64,000 nt of DNA, from positions 141,940-205,939 of the forward strand of contig JAABRL010000001.1 of assembly GCA_011390935.1 (NCBI GenBank), given 5' to 3'. Position 1 is the stretch's first letter. Every line of letters begins with the position of its first letter. Positions 56,027 to 64,000 of the stretch are shown one piece after another. Source of the stretch: Gemmatimonas sp. Its GTDB lineage: Bacteria > Gemmatimonadota > Gemmatimonadetes > Gemmatimonadales > Gemmatimonadaceae. The notes beneath the pieces are model-generated. The model worked only from the letters and a program-made list of their open reading frames with translations. It was not told the DNA's origin and did not search any database. The translations under genes were made by a program, and so were the position numbers.

Positions 56027-56054
56027 CGCCCCAGCTTCAGGGTCGGGGAGCCGT

Positions 56055-56060
56055 TAGCTT
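56055..56060 (+). promoter_or_regulatory. Putative -10 box of a leaderless asparaginase transcript
   Basis: TAGCTT (56055-56060, TAnnnT form) ends seven bases before ATG 56068 with only tccccgc between and no Shine-Dalgarno, so transcription probably begins at the start codon. No good -35 was seen. Confidence 0.35.
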
Positions 56061-56067
56061 TCCCCGC

Positions 56068-57132
56068 ATGACCGCCCTTGATTCCCGCATTGCGCCGACG
56101 GCGGCGCCCCACGCTGTGCACCCGGACCAGCTCTCCCTCGATGTCGTCGTCACGCGAGGCGGGTTGGTGGAGTCCCGCCATCGGGTGCACGCGGCCGTGG
56201 TTCGTCATGATGGTGCGCGACTGGCGAGCGCGCGAGACGGCGATCTGGTGACGTGGTGGCGCTCCTGCGCCAAGCCGTTTCAGGTCATGCCCATGCTGCT
56301 CGATGGCACCTTCGATCGCCTCGGGTGGGGAGACGAGGAACTCGCGCTCGCCTGTGCCTCGCACGGCAGCGAGCCGGAGCACGTGGCGGTCGCGGCCCGC
56401 ATGCTGGCGAGCGTCGGGCTTGCCGAAGACGACCTGGCCTGTGGTCCGCACGATCCGCTCTCCGAGCGCGGTGCGGCGCTCCTGCGTGACGCGGGCGCTG
56501 CTCCCGGGCGACTGCACTCCAACTGCTCGGGCAAGCACGCGGCCATGCTCGCGCGTGCACGTGCGCACGACTGGGCGACGACAGGCTACGAGCAGGCCTC
56601 GCACCCCGTGCAGGAGGCCGCATGGCGCACCGTGGCCGATTGGTCGGGGGTGCCCGCCAGCGACATCCCGCGTGGCACCGATGGATGCGGCGTCACCGTG
56701 TTCGCGCTGCCGCTCCACCATATGGCGCTCGCCTACGCGCGGCTTGCCGAAGCCGCTCGCCACAACGACGCCGTACCGGCGCGCATCGTGCGAGCCATGA
56801 CGGGGAATCCGCACCTGGTCGGCGGCACCGGTCGCTTCGATACCCTCCTCATGGCTGCCGGGGCTGGACGCATCTTCGCGAAAGTTGGCGCCGAGGGCGT
56901 GCACACGGTCGGCCTCGTGGACCGGGGCATCGGCCTGGCCATCAAGGTCGAAGACGGCTCGGCGCGTGCCCAGTACCCCGCCGTCCTTGCCTGCCTGCAG
57001 GCGCTCGGTGCGCTGCCGCCGCGACTGCCGGCTTCGCTCACGGCCGTAGCGCACCACACCATCACGAATACGCTCGGTGACGCGGTCGGGGCGGTGTTCG
57101 TGCCGGGACACGAGCTGGTGCTCGAGGGCTGA
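56068..57132 (+). CDS. L-asparaginase II family protein (Rhizobium etli type)
   Basis: 354 residues. Motifs of the Asparaginase_II family (distinct from the E. coli AnsB fold): VVTRGGLVESRHRVHAAVV, RSCAKPFQVMPML, ASHGSEPEHVAVAARML, LHSNCSGKHAAMLA, RGTDGCGVTVFALPL, MTGNPHLVGGTGRFDT, KVGAEGVHTVGLVDRGIGLAIKVEDG. These enzymes hydrolyse asparagine to aspartate and ammonia. No signal peptide, so cytoplasmic. The cysteines and the conserved SGKH lysine expected for catalysis are present. Preceded by a -10-like box directly before the ATG. Confidence 0.9.
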   Translation: MTALDSRIAPTAAPHAVHPDQLSLDVVVTRGGLVESRHRVHAAVVRHDGARLASARDGDLVTWWRSCAKPFQVMPMLLDGTFDRLGWGDEELALACASHGSEPEHVAVAARMLASVGLAEDDLACGPHDPLSERGAALLRDAGAAPGRLHSNCSGKHAAMLARARAHDWATTGYEQASHPVQEAAWRTVADWSGVPASDIPRGTDGCGVTVFALPLHHMALAYARLAEAARHNDAVPARIVRAMTGNPHLVGGTGRFDTLLMAAGAGRIFAKVGAEGVHTVGLVDRGIGLAIKVEDGSARAQYPAVLACLQALGALPPRLPASLTAVAHHTITNTLGDAVGAVFVPGHELVLEG

Positions 57133-57175
57133 GCATGACGCGCGCGGAAATCATGATGGACGCGAGATTCTGGTG

Positions 57176-57838
57176 ATGGACGGCGCGCCGACTTCGAGTA
57201 GTGTGCCATCAACGCTCACGGCACATCCGGAACGACTCGACGAGCCGACGATTCGCCTGGTCCGCCTCGCGGCGATCCTCGCCGGTGGCAGCGAAGCGCT
57301 CGTCCGTCGTGCGCTGGCGGATGTCGTACATGCGGTCGATCCGGTGTGGGTCGAAGAGGTCATTCTGCAAACGTATCTGTTCGCCGGGTTTCCCCGATCG
57401 CTCAACGCGGCGCGCGAGTGGCGCCGCGTGTCCGGGCGGGCGGCGCCAGCGCACGATGAAGGGACGCACTTCGACGCCGATCGGCTCACGGAGCGCGGTG
57501 AGCACACGTGTGAAACGGTGTACGGACCGTTCTACGAGCGGCTTCGGCACAACATTCATGCGTTGCACCCGGCGCTCGATAGCTGGATGATCGTGGAAGG
57601 GTATGGCAAGGTGCTCGGCCGGCCCCAGTTGGATCTGGCAAGGCGCGAGTTGTGTGTGGTGGCGGCGTGTGCGATCGCCCGTCAGGATCGGCAGTTGCAT
57701 TCGCATCTGCATGGGGCGCTGCACGCGGGCGCCTCGGCGGCACAGGTCGATGCCGCACTGCTCGCGGTGGCCGACCTGCTCGAGCCCGATGATGTCAAAC
57801 GATACGTCGGCCTCTGGGCCCGCGTGCAAGGGAAATAG
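57176..57838 (+). CDS. Carboxymuconolactone decarboxylase family protein
   Basis: 220 residues from ATG 57176 (GTG 57173 adjacent; a longer frame to 57077 overlaps the asparaginase gene). Two CMD-like helical repeats: VRLAAILAGGSEALVRRALADVVHAVDPVWVEEVILQTYLFAGFPRSLNAAREW and LDLARRELCVVAACAIARQDRQLHSHLHGALHAGASAAQVDAALLAVADL, with the family histidine in LHSHLHGAL. The AhpD CxxC pair is absent, so a peroxidase role is unlikely. Function unknown. It ends two bases before obgE, so it is probably co-transcribed with it. Confidence 0.87.
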   Translation: MDGAPTSSSVPSTLTAHPERLDEPTIRLVRLAAILAGGSEALVRRALADVVHAVDPVWVEEVILQTYLFAGFPRSLNAAREWRRVSGRAAPAHDEGTHFDADRLTERGEHTCETVYGPFYERLRHNIHALHPALDSWMIVEGYGKVLGRPQLDLARRELCVVAACAIARQDRQLHSHLHGALHAGASAAQVDAALLAVADLLEPDDVKRYVGLWARVQGK

Positions 57839-57840
57839 CA

Positions 57841-58869
57841 ATGTTCATTGATCGTGTGGTCGTGAAGGTCGAAGCGGGAACCGGTGGGTCGGGCGCGAGT
57901 TCCTTCCGCCGCGAAAAGTTCTACCCCATGGGTGGCCCGGACGGTGGTGATGGTGGCCGCGGCGGCGACGTCATCGTGCGCGGCGACTCCAACCTCGCCA
58001 CGCTGCTCGACTTCACCTACCGCGACGCGTGGATCGCCGAACGCGGCGAGCATGGCATGGGCTCGAACATGACGGGGCGATCGGGCAAGGACGTGATTCT
58101 GCCCGTGCCGCCGGGCACCATCGTGCGCGACCGCGATACGGGTGACTTCATTTGCGAAGTCATGGCCGACGGCGAGACGCACGTGATCGCGCGGGGAGGC
58201 CGCGGCGGTAAAGGCAACGCCTTCTTCGTCACCGCCACGCAACAGGCTCCGCGCAAGTGGCAGCCCGGTGAAGAAGGCGAGGCGCGCGTGCTCGAGCTCG
58301 AGCTCAAGCTCATCGCCGATATCGGACTCGTAGGCCAGCCCAACGCGGGCAAGAGCACGCTGCTGTCCGTGATCTCCGCTGCACGTCCGAAGATCGCGAA
58401 CTACCCGTTCACCACGCTCTCGCCGAATCTGGGCGTGGTGCCGCTGAGTGATCATCGCACGTTCGTGGTCGCGGACATTCCCGGGATCATCGAGGGCGCG
58501 CACGAGGGCAAGGGACTCGGCCTGCAGTTCCTGCGGCACATCGAGCGTACTCGCATTCTCGCGTTCATGATCTCCATCGAATCGGAAGATTGGCAGGCCG
58601 AGTACGACCAGCTGCGGCATGAAGTCGAGGCCTACTCCGAAACGCTGGCCGCCACGCCGTTCTGCGTGGTGTTCACCAAGTGCGACCTGCTCGGCGAGCT
58701 CTATGCGCCCGAGATCAATGCGCCCGGTGCGTTCGGTCGTTTTGCGATCAGCGCGCCTGGACGTATGGGACTCGATGCGCTGCTCGACGCCTGGTGGCGG
58801 CAGCTGTTGGCGATGCGCAAAGCCGACGAAGACGCACTGCCGGCTCGCCCGGACGCGTTCCTCCCGTGA
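57841..58869 (+). CDS. obgE: GTPase Obg/CgtA
   Basis: 342 residues. The N-terminal Obg fold has glycine-rich loops (EAGTGGSGASSFRREKFYPMGGPDGGDGGRGGDVIVRGD, RGGRGGKGNAFF). The G-domain has G1 GLVGQPNAGKST at residues 162-173, TLSPNLGVVPL (G2), DIPGIIEGAHEGKGLGLQFLRHIERT (G3), FTKCDL (G4) and the SAK-like ISAP. It lacks the long C-terminal Obg domain, as is common. It supports 50S assembly and stringent-response control. Stop overlaps the dprA GTG. Confidence 0.97.
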   Translation: MFIDRVVVKVEAGTGGSGASSFRREKFYPMGGPDGGDGGRGGDVIVRGDSNLATLLDFTYRDAWIAERGEHGMGSNMTGRSGKDVILPVPPGTIVRDRDTGDFICEVMADGETHVIARGGRGGKGNAFFVTATQQAPRKWQPGEEGEARVLELELKLIADIGLVGQPNAGKSTLLSVISAARPKIANYPFTTLSPNLGVVPLSDHRTFVVADIPGIIEGAHEGKGLGLQFLRHIERTRILAFMISIESEDWQAEYDQLRHEVEAYSETLAATPFCVVFTKCDLLGELYAPEINAPGAFGRFAISAPGRMGLDALLDAWWRQLLAMRKADEDALPARPDAFLP

Positions 58870-59930
58870 GCTCGGCGCCCGTCGCGGTCGCCGAGACGCC
58901 GGACGTGCGCGATGCGCTGGCGCTCTCGCTGCTGCCGGGGGTCGGTCCACTCGAGTACGAGCGTCGGGCGGCGGCGGCGGGCTCCCCCACGAAGGCACTT
59001 GAACAGTATGAGGCCGCTCGCGCTGATGACGCCCGGGCGCGAGCAGAGCGGGCGATCGAGCGCGGCGCGCAAGTCGGCGCGGACTGCGTACCGGCCAGTG
59101 ACCGCCGATACCCTGCCGCGCTTCGTCGCCTCCGTTCGGCGCCTCCGGTGCTGTGGATGCGTGGAACACCGGGGCTCGCCGCGCTGCGAAGCGTCGCGAT
59201 CGTAGGGACCCGCACGGCCTCGAATACGGGGCTCCGTGTGGCCCGATCGCTCGCCACCGCATGCGCGGAATCCGGCATCTGCGTGGTCAGTGGTCTTGCA
59301 CTCGGCATTGACGGTGCGGCACACAGCGCCGTGCTGGAGGCGGGCGGAAGCACGGTCGCGGTGCTCGGCACCGGAGTGGACGTACCCTATCCGCCGCGGC
59401 ATCGTGCGCTGCAGGAGCGCGTGGCGCAGGAGGGGCTGCTCATGAGTGAAGTACTGCCGGGGGAGCGAGGTCACGCCGGCACGTTCCCCCAGCGCAATCG
59501 CCTCATTGCGGCGCTCGCGGAGATCACCGTGGTGGTCGAGGCAGGGCGAGAGAGCGGCGCCCTGATCACGGCACGTGTTGCGCAGGAGCTCGACCACACC
59601 GTGTGTGCGGTGCCTGGGTCCGTGTTGGCGCCGGAGTGTGCGGGATCCAACGCGCTCATTCAGCATGGTGCACAGGTGCTGTGTACCCCCGATGACCTGC
59701 TCGCAGAACTGGGGCTCGAGCGTCGCGTCAGCGCGCCGCCTGCCCTCGAAGGCGACGCCGCGGCGTGTTGGGACGCGCTCCAGTCCGGCACCGCCGACGT
59801 CGCGGCCATTGCCGCCCGCGCCGGCCTCGATCTGCGACGCACCAACGTGGCGTTGTCCGCCTTGGAGCTGCACGGATTGATCGAACTCGATGTGGCAGGG
59901 ACGGTGCGCCCGCTGGTGAGCGCGACCTGA
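58866..59930 (+). CDS. dprA: DNA processing protein DprA
   Basis: 354 residues from GTG 58866, overlapping the obgE stop (GTGA). Rossmann-type DprA domain: YPAALRRLRSAPPVLWMRGTPGLAALRSVAIVGTRTASNTGLRVARSLATACAESGICVVSGLALGIDGAAHSAVLEAGGSTVAVLGTGVDVPYPPRH, then GTFPQRNRLIAAL and VVEAGRESGALITARVAQELDHTVCAVPGSVLAPECAGSNALIQHGA. A C-terminal winged-helix (ADVAAIAARAGLDLRRTNVALSALELHGLIEL) follows. It loads RecA on incoming single-stranded DNA during transformation; a PilT-like ATPase and ComB-like gene also lie in this window, but competence is not proven. Confidence 0.95.
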   Translation: MSSAPVAVAETPDVRDALALSLLPGVGPLEYERRAAAAGSPTKALEQYEAARADDARARAERAIERGAQVGADCVPASDRRYPAALRRLRSAPPVLWMRGTPGLAALRSVAIVGTRTASNTGLRVARSLATACAESGICVVSGLALGIDGAAHSAVLEAGGSTVAVLGTGVDVPYPPRHRALQERVAQEGLLMSEVLPGERGHAGTFPQRNRLIAALAEITVVVEAGRESGALITARVAQELDHTVCAVPGSVLAPECAGSNALIQHGAQVLCTPDDLLAELGLERRVSAPPALEGDAAACWDALQSGTADVAAIAARAGLDLRRTNVALSALELHGLIELDVAGTVRPLVSAT

Positions 59931-59932
59931 GC

Positions 59933-61045
59933 GTGCCCGCCGCGCACGTTTATGTGCATGTGCCCTTCTGCGCGCGGCGCTGCAGCTACTGCGATTTTTC
60001 GATCGCCGTGCGGCGCACGGTGCCGTGGCGCGCATTCGCCGATCGCATTGCCCAGGAGTTGCAGCAGCGCCACGAGCCGTCGCGCGCGGTACACACGATC
60101 TACCTCGGCGGTGGTACCCCGTCGCGGCTCGGCGGCGATGGGGTGACAGCGGTCCTCGATGCGGTGCGCGCCGTGTGCACGCCACACGCTGACGCCGAGA
60201 TCACCATCGAGGTCAATCCCGAAGACGTGAGCGAGGTCACCGCGCGCGCCTGGGTGGCCGCAGGTGTCAATCGCGTTTCGCTCGGTGTGCAGTCATTTCA
60301 CGATGCCGTGCTGCAGTGGATGCATCGCGTCCACAACGCCGCGGCGGTTCCACGCGCACTCGCCACCCTGCGTGATGCCGGCCTCGTGGATGTGTCAGTC
60401 GATCTCATCTTCGCGGTACCGAAGGCACTCGATCGCGATTGGGCCCGAGACCTCGAGTTGGCGCTCGCGCTCGAGCCCACCCACGTGTCGCTGTACGGGC
60501 TCACGATCGAGGGGGGCACACCGCTCGGACGCTGGACGGCGCGTGGCGAGGTGTTCGAAGCACCGGAGGAATCGTACGAAGCGGAGTTTCTGCGCGCGCA
60601 CGACACGTTCACCGCTGCCGGCTTCGAGCACTATGAGGTGTCCAACTACGCCACGCCGGGTTACCGCGCTCGGCACAACTCGTCGTACTGGCTGGGCGTG
60701 CCGTACCTCGGCCTCGGTCCGTCAGCCCATGGCTTCGATGGTCAGGAACGGCGGTGGAATGTCGCGGCTTATGCCGAATGGGATGCACAGGTGCGCGCAG
60801 GGCTGGACCCGTGCGGCGGTCGAGAGGTGCTCACCCCGGAGAATCGGCTCACGGAGTCCGTGTACCTTGGTCTGCGCACGACCGACGGCCTGCACATCGA
60901 GCCCAGCGAACGCACGCTGGTGGCGCCGTGGGAGCAGGCCGGATGGGTCACGGTGGCCCGCGACGGTCGCCTGCGATGCACGGCGCAGGGGTGGTTACGG
61001 CTCGATGCGCTGGCTGGAGCGTTGACAGCAGGGCGAAGTCGTTAG
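59933..61045 (+). CDS. hemW: Radical SAM heme chaperone HemW
   Basis: 370 residues from GTG 59933 (MPAAHVYVHVPFCARRCSYCDFSIAV). Radical SAM motif CARRCSYCDF, then YLGGGTPSRL, ITIEVNPEDV, GVNRVSLGVQSFHDAVLQWMHRVHN, HVSLYGLTIEGGTPLGRW, EHYEVSNYATPGYRARHNSSYW, PYLGLGPSAHGFDG. The pattern CxxxCxxCDF with a phenylalanine and absence of the HemN C-terminal trailing extension fits HemW, which delivers heme, rather than the coproporphyrinogen oxidase HemN. The end of the gene contains the hrcA promoter. Confidence 0.93.
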   Translation: MPAAHVYVHVPFCARRCSYCDFSIAVRRTVPWRAFADRIAQELQQRHEPSRAVHTIYLGGGTPSRLGGDGVTAVLDAVRAVCTPHADAEITIEVNPEDVSEVTARAWVAAGVNRVSLGVQSFHDAVLQWMHRVHNAAAVPRALATLRDAGLVDVSVDLIFAVPKALDRDWARDLELALALEPTHVSLYGLTIEGGTPLGRWTARGEVFEAPEESYEAEFLRAHDTFTAAGFEHYEVSNYATPGYRARHNSSYWLGVPYLGLGPSAHGFDGQERRWNVAAYAEWDAQVRAGLDPCGGREVLTPENRLTESVYLGLRTTDGLHIEPSERTLVAPWEQAGWVTVARDGRLRCTAQGWLRLDALAGALTAGRSR

Positions 61046-61051
61046 TACTCT
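61022..61051 (+). promoter_or_regulatory. hrcA promoter with CIRCE-like half-site
   Basis: TTGACA (61022-61027, perfect) lies inside the hemW 3' end, 18 bases before TACTCT (61046-61051). TTAGTACTC (61042-61050) matches the left arm of the HrcA operator CIRCE (TTAGCACTC) in 8 of 9 positions and covers the -10 box; the right arm is not found at the expected position (61060-61068). The ATG at 61059 follows the -10 by seven bases. Confidence 0.6.
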
Positions 61052-61058
61052 TAAGGTT

Positions 61059-62099
61059 ATGGCATTTCCAGAGCTCACGGAGCGAGAGCGTCAGGTTCTC
61101 GAGGCGGTCATTCAGGCGTACGTGGCCACCGCGGAGCCCGCGGGGTCACGCGTGTTGTCGCGCCGATTCGACCTCGGGGTGTCGCCCGCGACCATCCGGA
61201 ACACCATGAGTGACCTCGAGGAGAAGGGGTTTCTCTACCATCCGCATACGTCCGCGGGGCGCATTCCGACCGACAAGGCGTACCGCGTGTACGTCGATTC
61301 GCTCATGCGACTCGAATCGGTCAGCGATCTGCAGCGCTCGCAACTGGCGGCGCAGATTTCGGCGGGCGGGTCGGCCATCGAAGCGATTCTGCGCTGCGCC
61401 GCGCAGTCGTTGGGCGTCATCACGCAGGAGCTGGGCATCGCACTCGGGCCTCGTCTCGATCGCGCCATCCTGCAGCGTCTCGAACTGGTGCGTGTGTCGT
61501 CGGAACGCCTCCTCATGGTGATCACGCTCGCGGGTGGTTCGGTGCGCACCATCTTCGTGGAAGTGCCCGGCAGCATCGCCGATGAAGCCCTGATCGAAGT
61601 CACCATCGTGCTCAATGAACGGCTGGCGGGGCTCACGCTCGAGCAGGTGCGCAGCTCGCTCGGCGCGCGCTTGCGGGACGTCCCTGGCTCGGTGAACGCC
61701 ACCGCGCTGCTGAACATCTTCGTGCAGGAAGGCGAGCAGGTGTTCGCGCGTGCGGCGGACCCGATCGACAACGTGGTGTTGGGGCAGGCATCCGTGCTTG
61801 CCGACCAGCCGGAGTTCGCCACGGGCGAGCGCATGCGCCAGCTCATCGAACTCACGGAACGTCGGCAGGAGCTCGCCACGTTGTTGCAGACACGCTCCGG
61901 CGCGTCCGGGCTCAGCATCACGATCGGCAACGAGCACGGCGATCCCGGGCTCGATGCCTTCACCGTCGTGACGGCGGAGTATCAGGCTGGCGCGCTCTCC
62001 GGCGTCATCGGGGTCATCGGCCCCACCCGCATGCCGTATCACAAGGTTGTGGCGCTCGTGTCGCACACGTCTCAGCTCGTCTCCGAGCTGCTTAGCTAG
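61059..62099 (+). CDS. hrcA: Heat-inducible transcription repressor HrcA
   Basis: 346 residues. N-terminal winged helix: [78 protein letters not shown], the family signature. The GAF-like effector domain ([21 protein letters not shown]) and a dimerisation part ending in [32 protein letters not shown] are complete. HrcA binds CIRCE and needs GroEL for activity. It lies upstream of dnaJ; no grpE or dnaK lies between, though they often do. A CIRCE-like half-site overlies its own promoter, suggesting autoregulation. Confidence 0.97.
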   Translation: MAFPELTERERQVLEAVIQAYVATAEPAGSRVLSRRFDLGVSPATIRNTMSDLEEKGFLYHPHTSAGRIPTDKAYRVYVDSLMRLESVSDLQRSQLAAQISAGGSAIEAILRCAAQSLGVITQELGIALGPRLDRAILQRLELVRVSSERLLMVITLAGGSVRTIFVEVPGSIADEALIEVTIVLNERLAGLTLEQVRSSLGARLRDVPGSVNATALLNIFVQEGEQVFARAADPIDNVVLGQASVLADQPEFATGERMRQLIELTERRQELATLLQTRSGASGLSITIGNEHGDPGLDAFTVVTAEYQAGALSGVIGVIGPTRMPYHKVVALVSHTSQLVSELLS

Positions 62100-62116
62100 G
62101 ACCCCAAGGAACACAC

Positions 62117-63256
62117 ATGGCTGATTTTTACGCGACGTTGGGCGTGGCGCGCGATGCGTCCGACGACGACATCAAGAAGGCCTACCGGAAGCTCGCGATG
62201 CAGTGGCATCCCGACCGCAACGGCGGCTCGAAGGACGCCGAAGAGAAGTTCAAGTCGATCACGGAAGCCTACGACGTGCTGCGCGATCCGCAGAAGCGCG
62301 CCGCGTATGACCGCTACGGTGAGGCCGGGTTGCGGGGCGCGGGGGGCGGTGGCGGGTTCGAACACGTCGACCTCTCCGATGCGCTCAACATCTTCATGCG
62401 CGACTTCGGCGGGTTTGGCGATCTCTTCGGGGGCGGTGCCGGCGGCGGTCGCCGCGGTGGCGGCCCGCGTGCGGGCAGCGACATCAAGCTCCCGTTGCCG
62501 CTCACGCTGCAGGAGGTCGCCATCGGCGTCGAAAAGACGGTGGTGATGAAGGTCCTCGACCCCTGCGACAAATGCGAAGGCAGCGGTGCAGAGCCCGGCA
62601 GCAAGCCCACGAGCTGTGGCACGTGCGGCGGGGCAGGTGAGGTGCGTCGCGCGCAGCGGTCGTTCTTCGGCCAGTTCGTGAGCGTCGCGCCGTGTCCGAC
62701 CTGCGCCGGCGAGGGCGTGGTCGTGGCGAGCCCCTGCAAGAGCTGCCGCGGCGAGGGACGCGTTCGCGGCGAAAAGACCGTGCGCATTCAGGTGCCGGCG
62801 GGTGTGGCCACCGGTCAGTACATGACCCTGCGCGGTGCTGGCAACGTCGGACCTCGCAGTGGGCCGCGCGGCGACGTGCTGGTGGTGTTCGATGTGCAGG
62901 AAGACGAACGGTTCGAGCGGGACGGTGAGGATCTCTTCTGCGAGGCGCTCGTCACCTACCCGCAGCTGGTGTTCGGAGCGGATATCACGGTGCCCGGTGT
63001 CACCGGCGATCTGTCGTTGCGCGTGCCCGAGGGTACGCAGAGCGGCACCGTGTTCCATCTGCGCGGGCGCGGTTTGCCGCGCGTGAATGCCAGTGGCGTG
63101 GGCGACCTGCACGTGCGCGTGCAGCTGTGGACGCCGCAGGAGCCGAGTGGTGAGGAGGAATCGCTCATCAAGCAGCTGGGCGCGCTGCAGGGCACCGCGC
63201 CGGAACGTCGCGAGAAGAGCATCTGGTCCAAGATGAAGGAAGCGCTTGGTGCCTGA
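62117..63256 (+). CDS. dnaJ: Chaperone DnaJ
   Basis: 379 residues. J domain with HPD at residues 31-33 ([19 protein letters not shown]), Gly/Phe-rich region, then four zinc-finger repeats [32 protein letters not shown], and the two substrate-binding barrels. It stimulates DnaK ATPase and holds unfolded proteins. A Shine-Dalgarno AAGGA lies upstream of the ATG. It follows hrcA by 17 bases and overlaps prmA by eight bases. Its co-chaperone DnaK is not in this window. Confidence 0.98.
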   Translation: MADFYATLGVARDASDDDIKKAYRKLAMQWHPDRNGGSKDAEEKFKSITEAYDVLRDPQKRAAYDRYGEAGLRGAGGGGGFEHVDLSDALNIFMRDFGGFGDLFGGGAGGGRRGGGPRAGSDIKLPLPLTLQEVAIGVEKTVVMKVLDPCDKCEGSGAEPGSKPTSCGTCGGAGEVRRAQRSFFGQFVSVAPCPTCAGEGVVVASPCKSCRGEGRVRGEKTVRIQVPAGVATGQYMTLRGAGNVGPRSGPRGDVLVVFDVQEDERFERDGEDLFCEALVTYPQLVFGADITVPGVTGDLSLRVPEGTQSGTVFHLRGRGLPRVNASGVGDLHVRVQLWTPQEPSGEEESLIKQLGALQGTAPERREKSIWSKMKEALGA

Positions 63257-64000
63257 GTCGCCGTGGGTGTCGGTGAAGGCGTCACCGAGTTCGGGGGAGC
63301 CGATGAAGCGCGCCGCGCTCATGGAGGCGTTCTTCGAGGCTGGGGCGCAGGGCGTGCACGAGGACGGCGAGCGTCTCGTGACGCACTTCCCCCCCGGCAC
63401 CGATGTCGGCGCGGTCGAGCAGGTGCTGCGCGCGGCGGATCTCGAGGCAACCATCGAGACCGCCGACGTGCCGGCCGTCGATTGGACCGAGGCGTGGAAG
63501 GGCAGTCTCGACGCCCATCAGGTGGGTTCGCTCGTGGTGACGCCCCCCTGGCTCGCCGACCAGTACGATGCGGCCACCACGATCGTGATCGACCCAGGTA
63601 TGGCGTTTGGCACGGGCGAGCATGGCACGACGCGCGGTGTGATGCGCCTGCTTGGCGGTGTCCTCAAGCGCGGCGACACCGTGGCGGATCTCGGCGCGGG
63701 GAGCGCCGTGCTCGCGATCGCCGCCGCCAAGCTGGGCGCGTCGCGTGTGTTCGCGATCGAGCTCGACGAGGAGGCGATCTCGAACGCCGAAGAGAACATC
63801 GTGCGGAACGGCGTGTCGGAGCAGGTGCATCTCTTCCTTGGCGACGCCGGCGCGCTGTTGCCACTCGTGGCCCCGGTGCGCGTGGTCGTGGCCAACATCA
63901 TTTCGAGCGTACTCGAGCTGTTGCTGCCGGGTATCGCCGAGGGGATCACGGCTGACGGCGAGGTCATTCTCAGCGGCATCCTGCTCGAGGAACGCGCACA
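63249..64000 (+). CDS. prmA: Ribosomal protein L11 methyltransferase (3' partial)
   Basis: The gene runs off the window; about 250 residues are visible from GTG 63249. It trimethylates L11. Features: N-terminal beta strand [52 protein letters not shown] (family signature DPGxAFGTGxHxTT), motif [41 protein letters not shown], and [16 protein letters not shown]. Motif I reads GAGSA where GCGSG is usual. The eight-base overlap with dnaJ indicates co-translation. Confidence 0.92.
   Translation, partial: MPESPWVSVKASPSSGEPMKRAALMEAFFEAGAQGVHEDGERLVTHFPPGTDVGAVEQVLRAADLEATIETADVPAVDWTEAWKGSLDAHQVGSLVVTPPWLADQYDAATTIVIDPGMAFGTGEHGTTRGVMRLLGGVLKRGDTVADLGAGSAVLAIAAAKLGASRVFAIELDEEAISNAEENIVRNGVSEQVHLFLGDAGALLPLVAPVRVVVANIISSVLELLLPGIAEGITADGEVILSGILLEERA

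Noticed and set aside
57176-57838. AhpD-type alkylhydroperoxidase
   Set aside because: No CxxC pair; only the general CMD fold and histidine are visible.
61042-61068. Complete CIRCE operator
   Set aside because: Only the left arm matches; the bases nine positions downstream (tggcatttc) do not resemble gagtgctaa.

Overview
This 64 kb window is a gene-dense stretch of a very GC-rich, diderm (Gram-negative type) bacterial chromosome. An LptD-like barrel, a TonB-dependent receptor, heptose-biosynthesis enzymes (GmhA, HldA), TatA, a twitching ATPase and a chemoreceptor point to an LPS-bearing, surface-active aerobe. The LptD-like barrel, the hut genes, the paired TPR/acidic-repeat proteins and the many GTGA/ATGA gene overlaps fit Gemmatimonadota (Gemmatimonas-like) best. 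That assignment is inference. No phage, transposon, IS element, CRISPR array or rRNA is visible, no gene-free stretch exceeds about 225 bases, and almost everything looks like core chromosome.

Layout: (1) 1-7477, the end of an LptD-like gene runs with 4-7 base overlaps into hutH, hutU, a radical SAM gene and hutI. (2) 7547-12824, a large acidic TPR protein, a polyprenyl diphosphate synthase, a DUF4321-like membrane protein and TatA, closed by a strong bidirectional terminator facing the PpiD-like chaperone on the minus strand (12939-14780). (3) 15006-25679, a second TPR/acidic-repeat protein, then aroQ, pepP, accB, pilT-like, accC, comB-like and ftsK. (4) 25870-32548, a TonB-dependent receptor and a glycerophosphodiesterase (plus), then a small membrane protein and a penicillin-acylase-type Ntn hydrolase (minus). 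(5) 32695-45480, a long plus-strand run: yraN, recA, recX, alaS, a hypothetical, a CpsB/YwqE-type phosphatase, gmhA, an SDR, a CCA/poly(A) polymerase-family gene, a hypothetical, rarA, a LEA-type lipoprotein and hflX. (6) 45503-53652, mixed strands: tRNA-Val, a UPF0182 membrane protein, a secreted cyanophycinase-like hydrolase, fabF, a CAT-anticodon tRNA, a barrel-like protein, hldA and an EamA transporter. (7) 53873-64000, a chemoreceptor, an asparaginase II-type enzyme, a CMD-family protein, obgE, dprA, hemW, hrcA, dnaJ and the start of prmA.

Functional links: HutH, HutU and HutI carry histidine to formiminoglutamate. GmhA and HldA are two steps of heptose synthesis for LPS, and the LptD-like protein would insert that LPS. 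AccB and AccC feed FabF. RecA, RecX, RarA, DprA and FtsK form a DNA-processing set. HrcA and DnaJ form a partial heat-shock cluster.

The points most worth following up are a radical SAM enzyme translationally locked into the hut operon; three genes (CpsB/YwqE-like, HflX, CCA-type) whose conserved N-termini can only be translated from CTG or ATC codons, each with a well-placed Shine-Dalgarno; a terminator hairpin between recA and recX; -10-like boxes immediately before several ATGs that predict leaderless mRNAs (hrcA, alaS, yraN, asparaginase); and two giant acidic-repeat TPR proteins carrying perfect tandem DNA repeats. I did not find a clear-cut new multi-gene defence or mobile system.
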